From assembly GCA_954870475.1 (NCBI GenBank), contig OX940961.1:24424765-24488764 (forward strand): a stretch of DNA of 64,000 bases, read 5' to 3'. The position numbers were made by a program, and so were the translations under genes. Every line of letters starts with the position of its first letter. The first letter of the stretch is position 1. Source of the stretch: Euphrasia confusa (taxonomy: Eukaryota > Streptophyta > Magnoliopsida > Lamiales > Orobanchaceae). The notes beneath the pieces are model-generated. The model was given only the letters and a program-made list of their open reading frames with translations. It had not been told where the DNA came from and made no database searches. Positions 23,728-34,962 of the stretch are shown in pieces.

Positions 23728-26215
23728 TACTAAGGTCTAGTCATTTCCTCCAAACTCCCGACTCCCATACTCATCACGTGCTTAAGGTGTACTTCCGAGA
23801 AGTACTATGTGAATGAGTACTCTAGGTTGCCGCTCTGAAGTTATCTTGGTGACTACTACGTCGTCTCCCTCGACGATGACTCGTATCAGGTGGTACTTGC
23901 ACTATGTGTTATCATCACTTTTAGACTTATGACTTCTTCCAGTTTATCATGCACCGCTATAAAATAGCCTTTGATAAACTAAGAGTCATTTCCAAGTCTT
24001 AGAGGTTATCCCGGAACCTAACCAAAACTTCCGCTGCCTCTGAGGCTGCTATTCGGTTATGAGAGAGTCTGAGAAGCGTCCTGCTTATCATTCTTTCATA
24101 TTAAAGGTCCCACCTCTTCCAAAAGTGAACACATAGCCTGATATCGACTTACACTGGTCCTCCTCTGATTTTAGATCTGAGAATGTGTAATCTAAGAAGA
24201 TTTCGTCTTGCTTAATAATCCAGTACTTCGCAAGTACTATTACAACATCTGTAAATCTCTTGTCCAGATTACTCTTGATATCCTCCCACTACGCTAACCG
24301 CATAGTTGATATCAGGTTCTTGTTTTTCAACATTGCATCTAAGCTTTCCACACAAAGTGCAGGAAACTGCTTTGTATCATCTATCTCCTTTATGTGTTAA
24401 AAACACATGACTTTAGATAGATATTCTGTCTCTGAAAGGTAACAACCCTTCTCAGAATTTATGCATGTTAAAACAAACCATAATCGTATAAGATTATCTA
24501 GGAGAAGTACAATGTTCTTTTCCCTAGATCATAAGATCTTAAGAACATGCTCTAACTTCTACTTAATCTTATATCCCGATTTATTTAGACAACCATTATT
24601 TTATGTCTGACAATATCTTTACACTGTTGCCAATGATAAAATGTTATCTACATAAAATCTCCGAGAAACACCACCTTGTTTCCATTACGTCTCCAATACA
24701 CCCATCGTCTCTGCCCTTTGATGAATCCATTAAATGGACTATCTCATCAATTTGCAAGTTCCACGACTTATAGCTTTGTTACAATCCATAAATGGATTTA
24801 CTAAGCTATGTGCTCTAAATGATCTAGCCTCTTAACAATAAATCTTATTGTTCTAAGCAGGCACATTTAGATCCAGTACCGCCCTTATGCAGAACTTAGG
24901 GATCGATTTCATGTTTACTAGATCCAGAGTCCGAACTCCTCTAGTCTTATGAACATCTCTGGTTTCTAAACAACCTCCCACTGCAATGGCGTCCCGGTGT
25001 ATAACAGTAATAACGATAGGTGCAGTATGTGGTGTACTTCTACTCGGTTCGGCTGGTTCCTAGTCTTTTTATCCTTTCTTCTCATTTCTAGGTATCACTT
25101 TATTTCAGGCTTTGTGGTTCATCTAATAGTCTTTCTCTATGAACCGAACGATAGACGTCCCTCTGGTTCACAGTACTATAGAATACACAATACTTCGTTA
25201 ATCTAGGATATCCTACAACCATATTCAATATGTTTGTATCCAGGAATATCCATAGAACATAGGTAGTTCCGAACAACTTGTTCTCCTTTACTTTTAGATT
25301 TCCATTTCTTATTTACAACGCACCATCTCTACACGTAAGTGTATGGCGCGGCCCTTTGGGATTGAATCCCAATCTTTGATTATGCTATGTGTTATTTAGA
25401 TAGGTGTTGGCCTCCGCGACCGAGTCGCAGGCTCCTAATGGATATACTTTAATGGTTCCCCATAATAGCTTTGTGTCCATTGACTAGTCAAAACACTTTG
25501 CTTTTATGGCACATCAAGTACTCTAATCCATCATTGAGTATTCTTGAAAGAACTACTCGCACCTTTCTAATTCACACATGTGTCTGCATATCTAATCATT
25601 TCCAATACTAGTCCGAATTCTATCCTTTATGAAGAAAGGTTTGCTTAGATGTATTATCCTCCAAATTCAATTCTCAGGTCGGAAGGTCCATTCCTTCAAC
25701 TATAATTGATCAAATCAATTTCGACCTTTTGAATCTTATTTGAAAATACTACTAAGTACAAGAATTCACAAGTATAATGATTTAATAAAGAAATATATCT
25801 AATCAAGTAAAACAAGTTATAGAACGGTTCGTTGCATCGTGGTAGACTTAGGATCTATCATTCATATATTGCTATCTAATGTACCAGAATAGATAATGCC
25901 ATTATTTCTTATCAAAATCATCCAATGATTAAAGAAATAAAATATCAATTCATAAAATAGAAATCCAGAACAAAACGTTCTTTCTAAAATAGAGGGTACA
26001 TAAAGCAATAAACTTGAAATGAAATCCTATTTAACTACTAAAGCAGATAAATGTCTTCCACCGCAACAGCTGCCTCCTCTACAGCTTTTGCCCGTGTAGA
26101 CTCGAACTCTCCTTCTCTAAGTCGCCGGGTTTTCTGGAACCCCTGCATTCAAAATGCACATACCGTCAGTGGTTCCATATCTACACACCAGAATTCTGGT
26201 AGATAATACCGCTGA
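23728..26215 (-). pseudogene. Decayed Copia pol, copy C
   Basis: Protease, integrase, reverse transcriptase and RNase H are unreadable as one frame. The protease site is recognisable near 26150-26200 but has a frame change and lost residues. A reverse-transcriptase C-terminal piece (EPDINYAV) lies near 24300-24330, and an RNase H piece (IAASEAAE) near 24030-24055. The order matches Copia. The same protease lesion occurs in A and B. Confidence 0.75.
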
Positions 26216-27034
26216 CTATGTTTTTACGACTAAAGAAAAATTCGTACCTCTGAGAGGACATTCAGACTTCCAGTGTCCAGACTTGTTGCATCGGAAGCAC
26301 TTGCCCCTTGGCTTTGCAGCCCCCACTCGTGGTACAGTCTTCTTGACACCACTGGGTTTCCAGGCTTGCTTCCTTTTCTTGCCCCTACCTCCAATAGCTT
26401 TCAAGCTTTTGGACTTGGTAGCCACAAGCGCTTGAGACTTGCCCTTCTTGTAGATCCCCTCTGCCGCCTTCAGTTCAGTCAGGAGTTGCGCAAGAGTATA
26501 AGATAGTTTACCCATATTATAGCTCATACGAAACTGCTCAAAACTAGGGGTCAGAGACTGGAGTATGATGTCGACTTGCGTCTCACCATCAATCATAGCT
26601 CCTAGGACCTCAAGTTCATTCAACAAACTCATCATCTTGAGAACGTGCTCCCCTACGGGCGTTCCTTCAGACTGAGTAGTTGTCATGAGGACTCTCATGG
26701 CTTCTTTCCTTGCCGCACGATCTTGCTCCCCAAACATCTCCTTGAGGTTAAACATCATATCATAGGCAGTGTCCATTGACTCATGTTGGGTTTGGAGTAC
26801 ATTCGACATGGAAGCCAAAATATAACACCTAGCCATTTCATCAGCCTTTTTCCACTTCCGATATGCCAGTTTTTCCTCATCAGTTGAGGCAGCCGTGGGC
26901 TCAGCAGGGCATACTTCATGGAGTACAAACTTGTACTCCTCCGAAGTCAGGACAATGTCTAAATTTCTCTTCCAATCAATATAGTTGGGGCCAGTGAGCT
27001 TATGCTCCTTGAGTATCATAGAAAGTGGGTTCAT
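26216..27034 (-). CDS. gag: Intact Copia gag polyprotein, copy C
   Basis: An open frame of 272 codons starts MNPLSMILKEHKLTGPNYID, the usual start of UBN2-type Copia gag. Signature segments are KADEMARCYILASMSNVLQ near residue 65 and a gag core with EHVLKMMSLLNELE near 130. A basic linker follows, then one complete CCHC zinc knuckle, CFRCNKSGHWKSEC, near residue 248. Gag would form the cytoplasmic particle that packages element RNA. The frame closes soon after the knuckle, whereas autonomous Copia elements usually continue into protease, so this is a gag-only product. The intact frame argues for recent selection or very recent insertion. Confidence 0.88.
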   Translation of the reverse strand: MNPLSMILKEHKLTGPNYIDWKRNLDIVLTSEEYKFVLHEVCPAEPTAASTDEEKLAYRKWKKADEMARCYILASMSNVLQTQHESMDTAYDMMFNLKEMFGEQDRAARKEAMRVLMTTTQSEGTPVGEHVLKMMSLLNELEVLGAMIDGETQVDIILQSLTPSFEQFRMSYNMGKLSYTLAQLLTELKAAEGIYKKGKSQALVATKSKSLKAIGGRGKKRKQAWKPSGVKKTVPRVGAAKPRGKCFRCNKSGHWKSECPLRGTNFSLVVKT

Positions 27035-29182
27035 AGCTATTCTCTAAACCTATAAGCACATTTAAACAAACAATCAATTTAATATCCGATATTATCTCCC
27101 TCAAATAATATCATTAAATTACTAATCACATCTAAAATCCCATCAGGTAAGGCAAGCCACGGTGTGTGGACGTTTACCCACCCAAATGATTTAGCAATTA
27201 GATTTTATTTGGTCATACATCACTTATAGCGGAACCTCGTTGGGAGGAATACTATAAAGCGTATCTAAGTGTAAACCATTACTCAGCACCAAAGGAAATC
27301 GTTTGGAATTGCTACATTACCGCAAGCCACGTTGTGTGGACGTTTACGACAACTTCACAACTCTTCACAATTCCTTACAACTGTCTACATCAATTAATCC
27401 AAAATCCGTCAGTATAGCAAGCCACGTTGTGTGGACGTTTACTATACTAAGAGACTTTTATAATTGACTCCCAGTTACAAGATCCATTCGATTTTCGTAA
27501 ATCAAGACGCGGAGAATCATAAGTGAAACTCGAAGTTTCTAACCAGTGATTCACCATGCGAACAACCCTATCTCTCATTAGATGAGGGAGCCGAGCAGAC
27601 AATCGACCCACCTTCAAAAGGATGGTACGAATGTCTCTAATTTGTGTCATCCACATAACCAAGTGGCTCTGGCTCCATTCCACTCCCCGGGGTGAGAATG
27701 AGTCGACTTGAAGTCAGTTTCAGAAAGACAAATTAGGCATTGTTTGATAAACTTAATCAATGTCTCTTGTAAAAGGAATTACAAGAATTCTCCTACAATG
27801 ACACATCTATACGAACTTCAAAAGTCCATAAGAGTCACCAAGAGAACAGTAATGGAGACCATGGGAATGTTTCCATCCCCTCTCCCACTTAGCTTTTTAT
27901 AACAAAGGGATACGCTATCTAATGCATAATTAAACACATAAGCATGCATACAAGCAATAAAGATAGTCAAAATAAGCTAGATAATTATTTTCCGACTATC
28001 ATGGCTTTATTCCATCTCCGTATGCGTCTTCTAGTCTTCAGTCTTCGTTTTTGAATGCTCCATGTGACGAGAATATTAATCCCAATATTTAAATCTATTT
28101 ATTTTCAATATATCCAAAAGATACTTAATTCGAAAATCAAGTCAATCGAATAAATCAAAATAAAATTAAATATTATTAATATTTTTATTTATTTATTTTC
28201 CTATCTAATTCTATTAAATCTCTAGAATAATCTATCCAAGTCAAACTTGGAATATTCTAGAAGACTTCTATAATAGAATAAGGAAATAAAATAAATTAGG
28301 ACTCTTCTACTTTCCAAGATTAATTAATTTCCATTACTATGAAAATTCCCATAAAATAGGAATAATCAATTAGGAAATAAATCAATCCTAAATTAACTAT
28401 TATTCCTTTCCAATTCTATTAAATCTCTAGGATCCTATTCCAAGTAGAACTCGGAATACTCTAGAAGACTTCCATAATAGAATAAGGAATAAAATTAATT
28501 CCAATTAATTCTTTTCCTAATCCATGAGAATTCCCAAAAATAGGAAAACTCAAATAGGAAAACCGAATTAATTTAGGAAAGCGATTCTAGGTAGGAGTAG
28601 CACGGGATGGGGATTCCCACACCACCCCCACCACCATCGGCCGACCACCGGGAGGGAGCACCCGCCGACGCCACTCCAGCCGGCCAGCCGCCACCGTCGC
28701 CGGCGACAGCCCACGGCCGAAGGGGCGCGACGCCCCCTTCCCTTTTTGATCGATCATGGGGTCGATCATGGGGTTGATCGACCCCCCCCCCCCCCCCCCC
28801 GGTTCTTCGTCCTCCTTGTCTTCTTCGTCACACGTGTTCTCCGGCGGTCGTCTCGGCATCGATCCAACGTAAATAAATTACAAGAAATAAATTTACAATT
28901 CCGGTATCGATTCTATACATGAAATCGACCCTATACAATTTCCGGAAAACATAGAACAATATTAATAAATCTAAATTCGGTCAACCCCCGAATTTTTACT
29001 ATTACAAGCATTCATCCACAAAAAACGAATCTCGACATGTCCGAGAGTTTAATAAACGAACAATCATGGTAAATTAAATAGCAATTAATTAAACGAATAA
29101 TTAACAATTAATTAAACCATGATAGTCGGAATCCCTGCAAGGTAGAACACAATTGAATACATACATGAACACGAAACCAAAC
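27035..29182 (-). other. Long 5' leader of copy C
   Basis: About 2.1 kb separates PBS and gag. It contains a poly-C run near 28782-28800, an AT-rich stretch, and three 26-bp repeats (27152, 27322, 27417). No long frame looks like a protein. The leader is shared with A and B. Confidence 0.7.
27152..27442 (-). repeat. Three dispersed 26-bp leader repeats, copy C
   Basis: Minus-strand copies at 27152-27177, 27322-27347 and 27417-27442, upstream of gag. They differ slightly from A and B (CACAACGTGG or CACACCGTGG), so the CACGTG palindrome is not perfect here. Confidence 0.88.
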
Positions 29183-29194
29183 GCTCTGATACCA
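29183..29194 (-). other. Primer-binding site, copy C
   Basis: GCTCTGATACCA on the plus strand is TGGTATCAGAGC on the minus strand, two bases from the LTR. Confidence 0.93.
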
Positions 29195-29196
29195 AT

Positions 29197-30874
29197 TGCT
29201 GGAAATCGATATCCCGGGTTATCAAAAATTGCGGAAACCGACAACCCGACTGAAATCCCATCGCCGGAAACCGATCACGAACACCACGAAGAACCGGGCT
29301 CGACAAGAGTATCGCCGCGGGATGAACCCGCGGCTAAACCCTAGCCGAACCCCGACGCGGGGTTCGCGATCGCTGCCCTAGCGATCGCCGGGGATGCACG
29401 CGCATCCCCGTGGGGCTGTTCCGAACAGCCCCCGGCGGTGAGTCCGGCGACTCACCGCCACCGCCGAGGAGGGCGGTGCGCCCAGCGCACCCGCCGCGGC
29501 CCAGCCGCGGCTCGCCCGGCGATCGACCCCGCGGTCGATCGCATGCCCCGGCTCCAGCCGGGGCGTCCTCGTGTGGGCCCCGCGATCGACGCCCCTAGGG
29601 CTCGATCGCACCCCTCGGCTCCCAGCCGAGGGTCCTTCGAACCTTCGCCGGAGATCTCGAATCCCCGTCCCCGAAGTTCTTCCCGGATCTTGTGTTCATG
29701 TATGTATCACAATTTAATTCACATAAAATCACACAAGGGAGTTTTATGATTATACCTTTGATTCGTTGTGCGGAGAAACGAAATCAAGTTGAAGACCTTT
29801 TGGATCTTCCCACGTATTCCTTGCACTCCGTTCGAACGTCGGGTGGGCGACGATCTATCGAACTCCTATGGATCTCCTTCAACTCTCTAGAATATCAAGT
29901 ATGATAATCTTGTCTTATGATTTATGAAGGCCATGTAGTGCTTTTATAGGCTACGTAGGGGATCTAAAGGAGGTGGAATATTGGGCTTCCAATATTGAAG
30001 ATTAAATTGAGCCCAATGCTCAAGTCCATTAATCCTTATCAATATTAATTAATTTATTTTCCACTATATAAATTAATTGCACTCCCAATATTAAACCATA
30101 TTATATCAAATAATATTTCTCCGGTAGTATTATTTATTCCGTGTATTTAAGATTTAAATATCCATGAATAAAATTAATTTATTGCTAATTAATTTATTCA
30201 TCTCTTGAATCCGAGACTAGTACCATTCAACCTTAATTATTGTGCGGAACGAATCCACTCATGAGGTTTACACAATAATTCCTTATGAACTCATCTCGGG
30301 GATATTATCAACCCTTCCGGGATACACTGTCCCGTCAAGTATTCACGGCATGCCATATATAAAATATAGTGACCCAACTTAACCGGTAATTAACCCAATA
30401 ATTAAATCGGTTAATTTCTTTGGTAAATCAAAGTTACTTATATTAAATATACACACCCGCAATAATATCGGGGATTAAGAATAAAATACACTGAGACTCG
30501 AATCGATTATCGCCGGCAATCCTAATCGATGAATCTCAACGATCCGCTCAATACACCAAGTGTACAAGTGTTATAAAATAATTAAGATAAATTATTTTCT
30601 CTCTCACACAACGACTATACCGATGGATTAGTTCGTATCCTATCTAGGTCGTGAGCAACTGTTCGATTAAATACGAGTAACCGATAGTATGATCTTTTGT
30701 GCGCCAATGCACACCATACTAACTACAACATATAAAATCCAGAACTATGGTTTGCATATATTTAATTAATAATAATTAAACGCAAGACAACTGTTTGTTA
30801 ATTTAATAGATTAAATGCTATGATCGGGAGTTTACCGTTACTTAAATCTAGACATTAAGTACACAACTCCAACA
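29197..30874 (-). repeat. 5' LTR of copy C
   Basis: 1678 bp, same length as its partner and nearly identical. The PBS adjoins its inner end. Minus-strand TATA box at 29940-29949. Confidence 0.92.
29314..29632 (-). repeat. Hairpin string in 5' LTR of copy C
   Basis: Same string as 22155-22473, shifted by 7159 bp. On the minus strand it is downstream of the TATA box and upstream of the PBS. Confidence 0.85.
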
Positions 30875-30879
30875 AGAAG

Positions 30880-31886
30880 ATGCATACGGAGATGGGATAG
30901 AGCCATGATAGTCGGAAAATAATTTTCTAGCATTATTTTGACTATGTGATACTATGTGCTTTATTGCTTGTATGCATGCTATATGTGTTTATTTTATGCA
31001 CTAGATAGCGTATCCCTTTATTGTAAAAAGCTAAGTGGGAGAGGGGATGGAAACATTCCCATGGTCTCCATTACTGTTCTCTTGGTGACTCTTATGGACT
31101 TTCGAAGTTCGTATAGACGAGTCATTGGAGGAGAATTCTTGTAATTCCTTTTACAAGAAACATTGATCGAGTTTATCAAACAATGCCTAATTTGTCTTTC
31201 TGAAACTGACTTCAAGTCGACTCATTCTCACCCCGGGGAGTGGAATGGAGCCAAAACCACTTGGTCATGTGGATGACACAAATTAGAGACCTTCGTACCA
31301 TTCTTTGATAGGTGGGTCGATTGTCTGCTCGGCTCCCTCATTTATGAGAGATAGGGTTGCTCGCATGGCGAATCACTGGTTAGAAACTTCGAGTTTCACT
31401 TATGATTCTCCGAGTCTTGATTTACAAAATCTAATGGATCTTGTAATTGGGAGTCAATTATAAAAATCTCTTAGTATAGTAAACGTCCACACCACGTGGC
31501 TTGCTATACTAACGGATTTTGGATTAATTGATGTAGACAGTTGTAAGTAATTGTGAAGAGTTGTGAAGTTGTCGTAAACGTCCACACCACGTGGCTTGCG
31601 GTAATGTAGCAATTCCAAACGATTTGCTTTAGTGCTGAGTAAATGTTTACACTTAGATACGCGTTTTAGTATTCTTCCCCACGAAGTTACGCTATAATCG
31701 ATGTATGACCAAAGAAAATCTAATTGCTAAATCATTTGGGTGGGTAAACGTCCACACCACGTGGCTTGCCTTACCTGATGGGATTTTAGATGTGATTAGT
31801 GATTTAATGATATTATTCCAGGGAAATAATGTCGGATATTAAATTAATTGTTTGTTTAAATGTGCTTATAGGTTTAGAGAATTGCT
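30880..31886 (+). other. 5' leader of copy B, right of nested copy C
   Basis: This is leader resumed after C. It contains the 26-bp repeats at 31479, 31574 and 31744 and ends just before gag. Short frames here are not convincing proteins. Confidence 0.7.
31479..31769 (+). repeat. Three dispersed 26-bp leader repeats, copy B
   Basis: A 26-bp sequence starting GTAAACGTCC and ending CACGTGGCTTGC lies at 31479-31504, 31574-31599 and 31744-31769, within 410 bp upstream of gag. It contains a CCACGTGG palindrome (G-box-like core). Confidence 0.92.
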
Positions 31887-32450
31887 ATGAATCCACTTTC
31901 GTTGATACTTGAGGAATTTAACGCACTGGTTCCATACTGTGTTGAATGGAAAGAAGAGTTAGACGTTGCTCAGACTGTAAAGGAGTACAAAGACGTACTC
32001 AGTGAAACTTGTCCTCCTAGACCCACCATTAACTCAACTGATGAGGAAATAGTTGACTTTGAAAAGTGGGATAGTGCTCATGCATTAGCCGCTAATCATG
32101 ATGTCATGCTTAAACTCAAGTTGATGTTTGGACATGATGGGGAGGCTAGAAAAGAGGCGATGAGGATACTCATAAAGATCTGTTGCTTCGAGGAAACACT
32201 TGATCATGTTTTTGAGATGATGGATCTTTTAGACGAGTTGAAACAATCGCAAGCTCTTATAGCCAAAGCCAAAGGTTTCGGACCTAAAGTCAAGGGAAAG
32301 GAGAAGAAGACAAGGGGGTCCAGTGGTCCTAAGGGACTTGGACCAAAGGGTGGGATAAAGAAGCCTTCTGGCAAATATCCCCAAGGGAAGCAGTCTGAGT
32401 ACTGGGGGTCTACATCTTGTCTTCTCAAAGGTACGAATTTTTTTCTTTAG
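31887..32450 (+). pseudogene. Shortened Copia gag, copy B
   Basis: An open frame of 187 codons begins MNPLSLILEEFNALVPYCVE. Relative to copy C it lacks most of the central gag and keeps the FGHDGEARKEAMRI segment and a Gly/Lys-rich linker. The zinc-knuckle position now reads KYPQGKQSEYWGSTSC, so three of four ligands are gone. The frame ends in KGTNFFL. It is open but unlikely to bind RNA as a normal gag does. Copy A has a close relative. Confidence 0.7.
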
Positions 32451-34951
32451 TCGTAAAACATAGTCAGCGGTATTATCTACCAGAATTCTGGTGTGTAGAT
32501 ATGGAACCACTGATGGTATGTGCATTCTAAATGCAGGGGTTCCAGAAAACCCAGCGACTTAGATAAGAAGAGTTCGAGTCCACATGGGCAAAGCTGTTGA
32601 GGAAGCAGCGGTTGCAGTGGAAGACATTTATCTATCTGTTTGATAGTTATAGGATTTCATTTCAAGTTTATTGCTTTGTACCTCTTATTTTAGAAAGAAC
32701 TTTTTTTCTGGTTTTCTATTATTAATGGATATTTTATTTCTTTAATCATTTGATGGTTTAGATAAGAAATAATGGCGATATCTATTCTGGTACATTAGAT
32801 AGCAATATATGAATGATGAATCCTTAGTCTACCACGATGCAACAAACCGTTATATATAAACTTGTTTTACTTATTAGATGTATTTCTTTATCAGTCATTA
32901 TACTTGTGAATTCTTGAAATTAATAGTATTTATTCAAAAGAGGATTCAAAAGGTCGAAATTGATTTATTCAATTATAGTTGTAGGAATGGACCTCCCGAC
33001 CTAAGAATCAAATTTTGAAAGAAGATACAACTAAGTTAACCTTTCTAGATAAAGGATGGAGTTCGGACAAGTATTGAGAATGATCAAAAATGATATATGC
33101 AGACATATGTGTAAATAGAAAGGTATGAGTAGTTTCCTTTTAAGGAATACTTGAAGATGGATTAGAATACTTGATGTGCCATAAAAGCGAAGTGTTTCAA
33201 ACACAAAGCTATTATGGGGAACCTTCAAAGTAAATCCGTTGGAAGCCTGCGACTTGTTCGCGGAGGCCACTGCCTATCTAAAGAGCACATAGCATAAATC
33301 AAGGATTGAGATTAGGTCTCAAACGACTGCACCATACACTGATGTGTAGACATGGTGTGTCAGGAATAAGAAATGGAATTCTAATAGTAAAAGGACAAGT
33401 TTGTTCGGAACTACCTATGTTCTATGGATATTTCTGGATACAACGATTTATGGCTGTAGAATATCCTAGAAGAACAAGTAATTGTGTGTTCAATAGTACT
33501 ACGAACCAGAAGGGTGTCTTCGCCCGGTTCTTGAAGAAGACTATTAGATGAACTGCAAATGCCCTAACGAACAAGGTACTTTATAATGAGGAAAGAGAAG
33601 ACTGAGAACCAGCCTAACCGAGTAATAGTACACCACTAACTGCACCTAATGTTATTACTGTTATACACCGGAACGCCATTGCAGTGGGAGGTTGTTAAGC
33701 AACCGGAGATGTTCATAAGACTGGAGGAGTTTTAAACTCTGGATCTAGTAGACATGAAATCGATCCCTAGTTCTGCATAGGGGGCAGTACTAATCTAAAT
33801 GTGCCTACTTGGATAGCAATAATTTATTGTTAAAGAGGCGAGATCATTTAGAAGTACAAGCTTAGTAAATCCATTTATGGATTATCACAAAGCTGAAACT
33901 TGTGGAACTTGCAAATTGATGAGATAGTCCATTTTATGGGTTCATCAAGAAGCATAGACAAGATTGGTGTATTAGAGACGTAATGGAAACAAAGTGGTGT
34001 TTCTCGGAATTTTGTGTAGATAACACTTCATCGTTGGCAACAATGTAAAAGTGTTGTCAGACATAAAATAGAGGTTGTCTAAAATAAATCGAGATATGAG
34101 ATTAAGATGAAGTTGAATCATGTTCTTAGAAATCTTTCGATCTCTAGATAAGAACGTTTGTACTTCTCTTAAGATATCTTATACGATTATGTTTTGTTTT
34201 AAACATGCACAATTCTGAGAAAGGTTATTACCTTTCAGGAACAGAATACATCTGTCTAAAGGTATGTGTTTCGAACGCATAAAGGAGATGGATGTAGACA
34301 AAGCAGTTTCCTACACTTCGAGTGTAGAGAGCTTTGTAAACGCAGTGTTATAAAACAAGAACCCGATATCAACTATGCGGTTAGCGTAGTGGGAGGATAT
34401 CAAAGTAATCTGAATAAGAGATATTCGAATGCTGTAAAAGTACTTGGAAGTACTGGATTACTAAGCAAGACGAAATATTCTTAGATTACAGCTTCTCAGA
34501 TCCAAATCAGAGAAAGACCAGTGTAAGTCGATATCAGGCTATGTGTTCACTTTTAAAAGAGGTGGAACCTAAGGATGAAAGAGTGATAAGCGTGATGCTT
34601 CTCGGACTCTATCATAAACCGAATAGCAGCCTAAGAGGCAGCGGAAGTTTTTGGTTAGGTTCCGGAATGACCTCTGAACTTGGATATGATTCTTGGTTCA
34701 CCAAAGGCTATGTGTATAGCGGTGCATGGTAAACTGGAAGAAGTCATAAGTTCAAAAGGGTGATGATAACACATAGAGCAAGTACCACCTGATTCGAGTC
34801 ATCGTCTAGGGAGACGACGCAGTAGTCACCAAGATAACTTCAGAGCGGCAACCTAGATTGCTCATTCACATAATACTTCTGAGAAGTATAACTTAAGCAC
34901 GTGATGAGTATGGGAGTCGGGAGTTTGGAGGAAATGACTAGACCTTAGTAC
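32451..34951 (+). pseudogene. Decayed Copia pol, copy B
   Basis: The protease region at 32480-32570 has the same lesion as A and C. Reverse-transcriptase C-terminal remains (EPDINYAVSVVGGYQSN) are at about 34360-34410. The RNase H piece near 34620 has an extra stop (TCA to TAA) relative to A and C. No long frame survives. Confidence 0.75.
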
Positions 34952-34962
34952 AAGTGGGAGAT
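34952..34962 (+). other. Polypurine tract, copy B
   Basis: AAGTGGGAGAT stands directly before the 3' LTR. Confidence 0.85.

Larger units (their letters stand above)
22038..30874 (-). mobile_element. Copia LTR retrotransposon copy C, nested in copy B
   Basis: Two 1678-bp LTRs (22038-23715 and 29197-30874) differ at only a handful of sites. The 5-bp target duplication is agaag (22033-22037 and 30875-30879). On the minus strand the order is 5' LTR, PBS (29183-29194), a long leader, gag (27034 to 26216), decayed pol, polypurine tract (23716-23727) and 3' LTR. It ends CCAGCA rather than CCAACA and belongs to a different subfamily from A and B, with shorter LTRs. Confidence 0.93.

Noticed and set aside
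28587..28859. 90-codon frame with poly-Gly
   Set aside because: It is a poly-C run in the non-coding leader of copy C. The equivalent in A and B is not conserved as a frame.
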